From Daphnia carinata (taxonomy: Eukaryota > Arthropoda > Branchiopoda > Diplostraca > Daphniidae), in contig NC_081334.1 in assembly GCF_022539665.2 (NCBI RefSeq), forward strand, positions 4,154,001-4,218,000: 64,000 bases of DNA, in the 5' to 3' direction. This document shows, piece after piece, positions 50,099-60,494 of the stretch. The number at the start of each line of letters is the position of its first letter. Within the stretch, counting starts at the first letter, position 1. The notes under the pieces are model-generated. The model did no database searches. It worked only from the letters and a program-made list of their open reading frames with translations, and was not told the origin of the DNA. Position numbers and translations under genes: made by a program.

Positions 50099-51480
50099 AC
50101 AAAAGATCCTGACCGGCCGGATGTGTATGGAATAGTCAAAGAATCGACAGTCCAGGCGATAGATGGCGGACTAGGGCTGCCGTGGCTCGAGACGGAACAA
50201 TGGAGAAAGGCTGGCCGGCCGGGATAGACCATTTGTTCGTTAAAGACATCCGCCAGTCTGGACGGGGCCGAATCGCGGACAATTAGCTCGGCGCTGGCCT
50301 GCACGTGCTGGTAGCTTCCGGCCAACGCGTGAGACACGACCGACTGCTGCTGGAACTGGCCGTTGGTATCGACGCGGACAAAGCACTGATACATTCCGGA
50401 ATCCGTGACGGCTGCGCGATTAATGCGCAAGACATTCAATTGAGGCATGTAAAAGCGTCCAGCCTCGACGGCGATGTCGATCCCGTTCCGCGTCCACCGG
50501 ATGGACGGTGTCATCAATTGCGGAGATAACAAGCCGGACACGTTGCACGTCAGCTCGGCCGGCTGATTCACACCCACCACCTTCACAAGCGAGAGAGAGA
50601 GAGAGAGAGAGGGGAGAAATAAAATGAATATCATCAAACAAATTTACATTTGATTCAACAATGTTGGACGAGGACCGTCTCAGTCCAGCAGAGGGGCGTG
50701 GTCCACTTCAGAATAATAAAAAGGCAATAGAGATACTCGGCCCGGCAATAGCGGAAGCCGAAGTCTGTTGTTGTCCTTCAATTAATTGGGAGAAGCAACT
50801 TCTACCCAGAGAGAGGGGGGGGGGGGTGAAATGAGAAAGAAAGATGCGCAGTAGTTTGTTATTTTTCTTGAAAAAACACCGTGAGGACGTTGCTGGATCG
50901 ATTCCAGCTGTTGGTGTGTCTCGCAATTAAACGAGCAAGAGCTTTTCATTCTCAAGGAGGAGGAGGAGAAGAAAGAAGAAAAAATAAAAAAAATAAGCAA
51001 AAGGGAAGTGAGAAATTGGAGAGTGGGTGAGCGGACGCCGACGGATCATTGGGCGAAAGGTGGGGATGGAGACGTGACCAATCGCAAGTGTCCGCACATC
51101 CGCAACGATCAAAGCAAAATGAGTTGGGACGCGTAAACGTTAAGACATGTCTGAATAATGACGAGACTTTAAGCGAGAAACGGACACGCGTTTCACTCAA
51201 CTTACTTGACGTTGAGGTTCGAGACGAGCGCGCAACGGAGCGTGGACGTCCAGCCGGAATTCCACCTCCATTTGGCCCTGGCTATTGGTGGCCTGGCATC
51301 GGTAACGTCCGGCATCGTCGCCGTTCGGCTGTCCGATGCGGAACCAGTCGCCTCCCGTCGATATCCGCCTTCCGTCCGTCACCAAAGCCACGGCCGCTCC
51401 ATTGGCCGCGTTCACTTTAAACCACCTAAACACACAAAAGTGAAACCATTTTTTTTTTTTTTTTCAATTGAAATTCCGTG

Positions 51481-51522
<42 letters not shown>

Positions 51523-52193
51523 GGAAAGATCCTTCCGGCCAACACACACAAAAAAAAAAGCCGGGAGTAAATTTGCTCCTATTGAGTGCGGGCATAAGAA
51601 AAGAATTCATTTTTTTTTTCTTTTCTACTACTGGCAACGTCCGAATTGAAGTGGATGCTGGACCGCATGCAACTCGCAGCCGGAATTGAACAGAGAGAGA
51701 GAAAGAGCTGGCCTTATTATTATTATGATATATACAGAATAAGAAAATGAGGGGTACAAGTTTTCTATCGATCTGCTTCTCTTTCTCTGAGCTGAGTTGA
51801 ACAACATTTTTTTTTCATCAAAGGCTGCGTGGCATTAAACTGTCGCTCGTGAATAATTCCCCGGCCGAAATGATACGGAGTTGACAGAAAGAACGTTGTC
51901 GCGATGAAGACCAATTGAGGGGTGGGGGGAGGGAACACAATTGGTAGACTTTGAGCGGAGGCAAAATGGAAAATAGAAAGGAAATAAAGCTGTTTTGCGT
52001 GGGGCAATGGAAAAGCCCATTGATGAGATACAACTTAAAGAGGACTGATGGCGGATTCCAATCACGACATTTTTCCTGGCCTTCCCCCCTTCCCCGGGAC
52101 GGCCCGTAATCCCCGTCTCTCGACAACATTCGTCCTTTATTCAATTTCTCCATTTTTCTTTTTCTTCGTCCAGTTTATCTGTGTCCAAGAGGC

Positions 52194-52224
<31 letters not shown>

Positions 52225-55200
52225 GGAAATAGAATCCCTCCGCCGATATCCTTTTTGTGCAAACGACCATACGGAATGGGGTCGCACAACATCACAAGAT
52301 TTTCTAATCTCCATCTGCCGTCGCGTCTTTTGTGTGTGTGTTTATACACACACACACACACACACACGCAATAATATCTGGCGTAACAATTTCAGATGAA
52401 AGGGGAGCCAAGAATAAGTAACAAAACAAAACAAAAAAAAAATAGGCTGGCGTTCATCACCATGACAACGAGCGATGATCGTTTTTTTTTTTCCCCGCAA
52501 CGGTATCCGCTTTTGTGCCCGTTTTCAATCGATGCGCGTCATTTGCACACGAACGTTATCAAAAGCCGCCACCACCACAACTGCGTTTGACATGGCGTAT
52601 CGAACTAAAGTCTCTCTTATTTTATTTTCTTTTTTTTTCTTTCTCTGTGTGTGTGTGTTTGTGAAATGGATATGTCGGTAGACGGATGCGAGTAAGAATC
52701 TCCCCCCCCCTCCCCATGTTCTCAAAAAGACAGGAAGATGACGTTGCCATAGCGACGTGTGACGCGCGCCTTCGCACTCTTTTGTTTTGTTTTGTTTTTC
52801 ACGCCCCGTTCGCCCCGACTGGTAGGAGAAATGAGAAAAAAGAAAATGATTTCGCACGTTTGAGTCAATTGCGGTTATCGACTAACAAAAAGAAAACTCT
52901 TCCGTGTTTGCCAGCTGCCCGAAAAGAAGAACAAAAGGGAAAAAAAAAAAAAAAAACAAAACAAGACCGGAAGAAGGGGCACATCCTAATTTGGGGAGGA
53001 TCTCTTTGAATTCCCTTTTGCAACAAAAAAAAAAAAGCTGTTGCTCCTTTACTTGTTTATAGCGCGGAACGTGTTACGTACAACAATAATAAGATTCGTT
53101 TTTTTTTTATCCCTTCAAACTTATCCTTCAAAAAAAAAAAAAAAAAAAAGAAAAGTTAAGTTTCAGATAGAGTTCTCTCTAACCCCCTCCTTTTGCTAAA
53201 AGGAGAAGGACGCACGTCTCGTTTTTGTTAACACCCAAGTTGTTCTTGCATACAGAAGAATAACGTTTTTATTGTTACGGAAGAAAAAGAGAGAAATCCG
53301 GAAGTCGACGGAACGAGAAATTCGAATGGATATTGATGTTCTCTAAATAAATAAATAAAAGAAATACAAGAAAATAAAAAATTGTTGGCCCGTTGGTGTC
53401 TCTGCCATCATTATGTATGAGTCCCTTCACCCCCCCCCCCCCCGCTTTCTCCCTTTAGAATCGTTTCCGGTCCGTCACCTCCGGCCGGACTCTTGCAATG
53501 GATATACTGGAAAGGGCGGACATGTTTTCCATTCTATTTATATATATATGTAAGCGAATAAAGAAAAAAAAAAAAAAAAAAAATGACTTGTGTACGATCA
53601 AAATCAATTGAATGGAGCGCGTCAACGACTCGTAACACGAATGACCCCCCCCCCCTCTTCTTTAGATTTTTTTTTTTTCCCCCTGCTCTTCCCTTTCTTG
53701 CTCAGTCATGTTTGGATATGTAACTAAAACAGATCGATACATACAAGTCTATCCTTTTCGCTGATTCCATTTGGGCCCCACTGTTAGCCACGCTCTCTTC
53801 TCGAGCTCGACTAATCAAAAAGGGCACACGCTAGCACCTCTCCTCTTATCTCTTTGATCGCACAAAATATATAAAAAAAAAAAAGGAGACGCCAACAAAG
53901 AATTCTATTCTTCATCCCAATGCTGTGCGCCCTTTTTTTTTTTTTAAATATTTTTAAACCCTTTTCTGTAAGGACTAATAGATGGGATGATTTAAAATAC
54001 ATAGGAAGGAAGAAAAAGAAATAGGGCGTGACTCGATTGAACTACCTGATTTTAGCGGGCGGATAAGCAGAGACGGTGCACGTCATGTAGATGTCATCGT
54101 GCGCGAGCCGGACGTGCTTGATGGTGAGCGACGTCGACGGATGTTGGAGGCCGGGCACAAAGGGGACGATTTGAGGAGCCATCGGCAATTGTTGATGAGC
54201 CGACGTCGACGACGACGACGACGGGTGTTGAGTAAAGACGATTTTAGCTGGCGGACTGGAATAAGTCTGCCTGTGCTGGCCATTGAGACGATGACGGGCA
54301 AAGCAGCGGTAAGACAGCTGCGTGTCTTCCAGCGACACGTCAGCCACGTGCAGATGGCCGCCAATCAGCGCGTACTTGGCACCGGCTGCACTCTCGTCCA
54401 CGCACGCCACAATCAAAGTCCAAACCGTCGCCATTATTTTCACGCAGCAACGAGAAACCAAAGAAAGAAACAAAATTTTAAATCTCAAGTTGTCATGGCA
54501 ACGGCATCACATATTCAAAAATGCATGCAACCCTGCCCCACCCCCCTTTTTTCTTCTTTCTCTCCAAGTGGGAATTTTTTTTTTTTTTTTTTACTTCAAT
54601 TAAATTTTCTAGGTAAAAATAGCCGAAAAAAATAAAAAAAAAATAAAAATAAAATAAAAGTTTGATTCCTGGATGAGATCAAGGAGATTCGTTACTGGAA
54701 CGAAGAGAAGCAAAGGTTCGTTCGCCCCTTTTTCGCTTTCACTCACGTTGGGGTACGGCGTGGGAATCGACCAGGTGCTGGTTGTTGGGGCTGGAGCTCA
54801 CCGACCAATGCGTCACTTGGACAGCCCAGGCCTGTTCCACTGGCACCATCACTAGGCACGGCAAGACGGCCGTGTTGCCCGGCAGCGTGTAAGCATCGCT
54901 AGCGTACACCTGCAACGTCCCAATTACCACTAGTCCGTGCGTGAAAAAAAAAAAAGAAAAAAAAAGAAATAGAATTGGAGATCAGACTCATGATTTACAA
55001 TGTAAATGCAAATTGAAATGTTGATGTCGGGTTTCAAATGTAATTATACCTGAGCGGATTATGACGGGCGGACTGAGAAGAGCTCCGGTGGCCGTGCTGG
55101 CAAGGCACCTGTACTCGGCTGAATGAACATCTGCGGGGGCATAAAAAATGCATACATAAATAACCGAAAAACCAAATCTACATAAAACTAAGAAGAGTTA

Positions 55201-58200
55201 ACTAAAAAGATACTGGCGAAATGTCAACTGTTTTACACATGCCACAGAAAAAATAAGAAAAACGGAGGGCCGTTCTGTATTTACCTGATCGGTATGCATC
55301 GTCGCGGTAAGCCGGAAATTGTAAAGTCCCATTACTCAGAACGTGCCTGAAAACAGAACCCCCCCCCCCACAAAAAAAAAAGATCGTGAACAAAAGACAA
55401 TCGTCTATAAAAAAAGATGGGCACATTTTTTTTTTTTTTGTCCTTATCTCCTACGCACACATACGCGGGAGGGGACATTTTAAAAGTAAAACGTGCAAGA
55501 AGAAAATAAGAAAAAAAAAAAAAACACAAAATCGATCAAAGTGTGTGTCTACAACATCATCGAACGATGATCGAATTTCCCTTTTTCTTATTCACGTCTC
55601 CTCTCTCTCTCTCTCTCTCTCTCCGGGCCCGTCTTTTGTGATGATCAAACAAGGGAAAAAGACACCAGACACTCTGTTGGTATATCCAGCAGAACGAGAC
55701 GGGTATAATAAAATCCAAATGAAATAAAAAAAAAAAAAAAAGAGAAGAGAGAAGAGACGGGCAAGAGGAGTATATTGTATTACCTGATGCCGGGAATGGA
55801 GACGACGGGCTGTCGATTGGCGTCGAGCCAAGTTAACGATAGGCCGTCTGTCGCGGAGGAGCTGTCACCATTATCAGCAACTAGTCCGCCTCCATTGGCC
55901 AGCTCCTGATGGATAGGCCGATTATTGGCCGCCGCCGCTGTCGGCTGCTGCTGTAGCGGCGGTGCGCGTCGTCTGCTCGTCACGTCCTCCGCCGTCCAGT
56001 CGCAATCGACGCTCACCGACGACGAGTTGCCGAACTCGACGATGCGAATTCCAGCAATGCCGATGTTACCCGACCTTTGCCATCCGCACGAGCCGCTAAA
56101 CAGCAGCGCTACGTCACATACATCACGCCCGGCGTGAGTGTACGCAGGGGAGGGGTTTACAAAAATCAATAAAGTCAACAATCAACTCGAATTCCAACAA
56201 CAACAACAACAACAACAAATAATAATAATAATAAAAAAAAAAGGGACGCTCGGTTCACCGCCTACGTTTCGTGATTGCATCTCGACGTAATTGCATTAAA
56301 AGCTGGAGACGACGTGAAACTTTCAATGCGTTACGCGTACGTCAATAATAAAAAAATAAAAACCAACTGTGTTTGTCAATAGAAAATATCGATCGTCTTG
56401 ATTAGAGACTGACAATAATTCAATACGAGCAAGAAAAATGTGTACGTCGGGCGGATGTTGGTCGCAGCCACTGCGGCGCTATAACGTTCATTTGTTAAGT
56501 GCTGCGCGTAAAGTCGCATAGACGGCGAAAACAGCCGCAGGGCGGCCTGCAGCTCATTAACACAAACTGACGTCTCTGCTGCAAACTTTTCAAAGTGAAA
56601 CTGCTGCATTTTTTTTTTTTTCTATTTCCGCCCAGCATCCGGTTTTGCCTTGGAAAACAAAACTAAAAAACAAAAAAAAAAAAAAAAAAAAAAACTAGTC
56701 CATTAAAGACGAGGTAAACATTAAAAAAAAAAAAATAAATAAATAAATAAATAAATAATAATAATAAAGATCGACGTCGTGGCCAATGATATGCTGCGCA
56801 GGATCGCGTCCCAAAACTATTTCCAGGATAGGGAAAATGTCATTTCAAACAAATTTCTATGAGGGGGGGGATGAAAAGAAGAAGAAAAGCGGTTTGGATG
56901 CCGGCGATTGACTGGGAAAAAAAAAAAAAAAAAAAAAATGGTGGAAGAGAGAGACGAATCGATCCAGCCGAAATGATTGGATCCTGTCAATATTGCCTTT
57001 TTTCGCCTGCCAGCCTCTTTTCAAGCCGATAAAAAAAAAAAAGAGAGAGAAAAGTCCGCGCACAAAATAGGGCCATCCCGCTTTCCTCCTCCTCCTCCCC
57101 CCACCCCTTTCCTTCTTTTATAAAGAAAATCTTTGAGATTTCCGATGGCCACGACGCTACTTTCTATAGTGATCTGACCACTGAACTGTGCATTGACGAG
57201 GACCCCTTCTCGTTGGAATCGTTTTGCGACTTGGATCCAAAAGAAGAAAAAAAAAAAAAAAAAGAGAGAATCGGAACGTTGGCTGAAATCATTTGACACT
57301 TGGACGTCACCTTGCGAAGAATGTCAAGTCGCATTTTTCGGCGTATTGTTAAGATGATTCAATTCCCCAACTCAAATTCAATTGACGACTGCAAAAAAAA
57401 AAAAAAAAAAAGAAAAAGAAAAGTCTGTCGTGCTCGACTCGCAAACTTGATACGACCCCCAATGTAGACACTTGATCCCGCGTTCAAACGGATATCATCG
57501 AGAGAGACGTGCTGCTCGCAACCGTCCAATCAGACACGTCGCGATCGGTTAAGCCGATAGAATTGACACGCATAACCGTGTCAGCCCCTTCAAACTGCCC
57601 TTTTTTCTTCTTCTTCTTCTTCTTCCATAGTCCGTTACGTGCAGCTTTCACTTCGGCCATTTTAATGAATCACGAAAAGACGAGTGCCAAAAAGAAAACA
57701 AAAACAAAACCTTAATCAAACATTGAACCACGGCTGCTTTTAAGTTCCACACACAGCGTAGGTGTGGCGCCCACCAGCTTTCAAATAATGATTCGAACCT
57801 TTGATTTCTTTTTTTAACTTCTCGCATCAAAGAATCAAGGTCTATTTTTTTCGTGTGTTTTGACTCTCTTTTTTTTTTTTTCAAAGTTCAAAATCGATTC
57901 GGGGCAAGGGTTTTTTGCGCGGGAGGTGAAATGCCAACAGCTGTCGCGCAGTAAACAAACGAAAAAAACAAACAAAAAAGACGCAGCTTCCCACAACAAC
58001 GGGCGGACGGGAGAAGATAGAAGACAAAAAAAAAATTGCGTTGTGCGACGATCTGATTGAATAATAATGCGGGCGGTGGCGAACGCTTCACCGGATATGC
58101 AATCTGCGACGCCCCATCTGTACCAGGGACTGAAGAAAAGATCAAAAGGGGCCTCAAAGCAATATGTTAGCAACTATTGAACGGAATAATAATAGAAAAT

Positions 58201-58497
58201 AAACAAAAAAATAAACCGGAGATGACAACCGCCATCCCTGCCCTTCTTTTTTTTTTGTGTTTCACTTGGGTGATGAGCGTCCCCCTTTTTTTTTTTTTTT
58301 TTTTTATTAGAATTTTTTTTTTTTTTTTCTTTGGCAATCTTTAGTTCTTATCTCATTAGTATGTCAGCAAGAAGGGAAAAAAAGAAAAGAAAGGAGGTCC
58401 TTGGACATAGTTCTTTTGTTGAAGAGTATTCTTTTTTTTTTTTTTATTATTTAGTAATCAACTTACCAGCAATGGCCAAGATGACGGCGGATAACAT
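44677..58497 (-). CDS. Dscam-type immunoglobulin receptor, 21 coding exons, not hypervariable
   Basis: Exons: 58467-58497, 55784-56108, 55285-55346, 55050-55130, 54747-54929, 54046-54385, 51206-51425, 50114-50580, 49683-50001, 49449-49605, 49102-49383, 48895-49014, 48662-48826, 48265-48564, 47807-48171, 47135-47744, 46901-47040, 46685-46838, 45695-46621, 45259-45627, 44677-45194. Every phase agrees; 2044 aa. The order is the Dscam pattern: nine Ig domains, four fibronectin III, one Ig (from about residue 1441), two fibronectin III, a transmembrane helix (about 1774-1797) and a 247-residue tail. The signal peptide MLSAVILAIA joins in phase to ALLFSG. Family signatures include IPGIR in Ig1, PGAKY and SYRCFARHRL in Ig2, and ITPYATF in the tail. 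Dscams act in homophilic neuronal recognition. The Ig2, Ig3 and Ig7 exons are single, so this is a Dscam-like paralog, not the hypervariable gene. The 5' acceptor of exon 2 is weak. Confidence 0.93.
50591..50612. repeat. (GA)n tract beside a Dscam-like splice acceptor
   Basis: Read on the minus strand it is a CT-rich run ending about 10 nt from the acceptor of the Ig4-Ig5 exon, so it serves as the polypyrimidine tract. Confidence 0.9.
51483..51521. repeat. (CA)n microsatellite in Dscam-like intron
   Basis: About 19 uninterrupted CA units directly seen, close to the splice acceptor of the Ig3 second-half exon. Confidence 0.95.
52331..52367. repeat. TG/CA inverted microsatellite
   Basis: A short TG run is followed, after TTTA, by a CA run. 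The two arms are complementary and could form a hairpin. Confidence 0.85.
55597..55622. repeat. (CT)n microsatellite
   Basis: About 12 CT units in the intron between the first two Ig1 exons of the Dscam-like gene. Confidence 0.9.
56109..58466 (-). other. Large first coding intron of the Dscam-like gene
   Basis: The 2.4 kb intron splits the signal peptide. It is rich in homopolymers (A-runs at about 56677-56694 and 56919-56938, T-runs at about 58285-58330). A plus-strand open stretch at 57126-57245 looks more codon-like than its surroundings but matches no family I know. Confidence 0.5.
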
Positions 58498-58665
58498 GCC
58501 GGAGGGCTCGCTTTTTTAGAATGCGAATTCAATGGTGTAACGTCCTTTCTGAGAAAGAAAAAAAAAAAACAAAAAACAAGATAATTAAGTGTAACAGACG
58601 TGATAATTGCATCAGCAAATCAATAGAAACAGTACGCGCATGGAAACAATTTCGTCTTATTTTTT

Positions 58666-58667
<2 letters not shown>

Positions 58668-58699
<32 letters not shown>
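58668..58699. repeat. (TG)n microsatellite upstream of Dscam-like start
   Basis: About 16 uninterrupted TG units, 170 bp upstream of the start codon of the Dscam-like gene. Confidence 0.95.
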
Positions 58700-58700
<1 letters not shown>

Positions 58701-59061
58701 CGGTGGAAAGCCCCGAGAAAAGGGATCTGCGTTGATTGGATAGTTGATTGATTGATTAAACGGATGGGCAAGGAAGGGTGAGAAGACGGACGAGAAAGTT
58801 ATGCTGCCCCGCCTGGATTATTGTGAACACACAGTTTGGCTATCCCTTTGCAAAACAACCCCGCGTTCCAAAGAAAAAAAAAAAAAAAAAAAGAACAAGG
58901 AAAAAAAAAAAAAGAAAAAAAAGCGGAAGTAATATCCTGACGCTCCAACGCCTCCTGACGACCGGAACACACTCTCTCACGTCTACGACAGGCCAGTGAA
59001 CGAAAAAAAAAAAAAAAGCAAAAAACAAAAAACAAATTGATACAAGAATGGCAGAAAAGAG

Positions 59062-59095
<34 letters not shown>
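59062..59095. repeat. Long A-run
   Basis: About 34 consecutive A bases upstream of the Dscam-like gene. Similar runs occur at about 48609-48640, 50067-50096 and 60973-60999. No flanking retroelement sequence or target-site duplication was recognised. Confidence 0.9.
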
Positions 59096-59097
<2 letters not shown>

Positions 59098-60036
59098 ACG
59101 GGCCATTTCGTCATAAAGTCGGAATTGAGTTTTATGCATTGGCGGAAGGGCAAGCAAAAGGCTTAATCCCAAAGTCTATAAAAGAGCCTTCTGGTCTATT
59201 TCCTTCTTTCATAATCGTACCGAAATGAACGTCCGACTTGTGTGTGTGTGTGTGTGTTTGCCTACGGTACACACACTCGTCTCGATAATCGAAATAAAAC
59301 TCGCGTAAGAATTTTGTTTTAGTTACGTTTTCTAATAGTCGAAAGAAAAAAAAAAAAAGAAAAGAAAAGGATCTTAAAGCTTGTAAGCTGTCAATCAATC
59401 AATCAATCAACGAGTACGTGGTGGGCAAGCAGCCAAAGAGTCCATTCCCATTCTTTTGGAGGCCTGCGCCTACCAACAGACGTATATACAAGTTCCCATT
59501 TGATCCAATCAGCGACTGCGTCCAGCACAGTCCCCGCTTTTTATTACATACTTTGCTCCTTTAATATTGTACACTTATTTAGATCGAAATGCCATTGGGC
59601 TCCATTTCTATTTACAGCCATTCATTTTTTTTTTTTTCCCCTATTTTTTGTTTTTATCCTAAAAGAAATAAATTTTGATTTCTGTGACACGTGTGATTGT
59701 TAAGAATAATAAAAGTTTTAAATGGACGTCCTTCTTCAAAAGAAAAGTTCTAGGCTTAAAAAAAGAAAATAATAATAAAAAAAAAGAAAATAATAAAACA
59801 TGCAACGCTGCCAAGCTGAAAATAAAATAAATAAATAATTTGGGGTTATTTAATAAATGATAACCCACCCACCCACCAAAGATGGAAAGAAAAAAGGGGA
59901 CACACGCAGCCAGCGGGGCTAACATAATCAATTCTATCAGCTGCTACTTTTGGTTTTTGACTATTTATGAATCTTAATTGAAACTTCGTCCGACCGGGAA
60001 ACTTGGTAAATATCCTTTCGTGAGAGCAGATGCAAC

Positions 60037-60058
60037 CACACACACACACACACACACA
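60037..60058. repeat. (CA)n microsatellite
   Basis: About 11 CA units; another shorter CA run lies near 60148-60162. Confidence 0.9.
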
Positions 60059-60174
60059 TAACCAATCAGCTGTTTCAATTTCAAGTAATGCAAGGTCTTT
60101 TACCTGAATAGATTGATGTTCATTCGCCAAGAAAGAAATCGAAAATCACACACACACACACAGTGACACACTGT

Positions 60175-60308
60175 CGTTGATGTGCACGTCCTCCTCCGAC
60201 GCAATCCCGCCGACTACTGAACGATCCATGTGCGCACCGTATCCTTTTTTTTTATTATTATTATTCTTTCCCGTTCCCGATAGAGACATGCGGATGAAGG
60301 ACTGAAAA
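60175..60308 (-). other. Possible second upstream exon
   Basis: An acceptor-like ATTCTTTTCAG borders a segment with an open frame containing SFIRMSLSG and later GGIASEEDVHIND, ending in a GT repeat. Its frame does not join in phase with the ATG frame of the exon at 60387-60494. It could be non-coding leader or chance. Confidence 0.2.
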
Positions 60309-60386
60309 GAATCCAGCAGCATTATTATTTTTAGTTATTCAATCTTTTTTTGATTTAGTCACCGTTGTTAGTTCAAATGATATTAC

Positions 60387-60494
60387 CCGCATTCCTCGTA
60401 GATTGAGGGATCGCATAGACGCGAAACATCCGCGACCAACTTGAAATCATTGTCCATTTTTTTTTCTTGCTTACTCCCACCATGGAACGCCATC
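60387..60494 (-). other. Candidate spliced exon of unknown gene or 5'UTR
   Basis: It has a very strong acceptor on its 5' side (long pyrimidine tract, then TTTTCTAG) and a donor (GCGG before GTAATA) on its 3' side; 108 nt. Two frames are open. One starts with ATG at 60493 and reads MAFHGGSKQEKK then LVADVSRLCDPSIYEECG. I do not recognise the product. It may be a 5'UTR exon of the Dscam-like gene or part of a gene whose other exons I could not find. Confidence 0.35.

Larger units (their letters stand above)
51426..54045 (-). other. Large intron of the Dscam-like gene inside Ig3
   Basis: The 2.6 kb intron separates the two halves of Ig3. It is full of A, T and C runs and CA/TG repeats. This is where hypervariable Dscam genes carry arrays of alternative Ig3 exons. 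I looked for repeated exons with the WFKV or YRCQA motifs on the minus strand and saw none. Confidence 0.6.

Noticed and set aside
54165-54240. Plus-strand Arg-rich and minus-strand Ser-rich ORFs overlapping Dscam-like exons
   Set aside because: They are frame shadows of the Ig2-Ig3 exon, whose phase is fixed by both neighbours.
51426-58466. Hypervariable Dscam exon clusters
   Set aside because: No repeated Ig half-exons with family motifs were found in the large introns; the sequence there is mostly low complexity.
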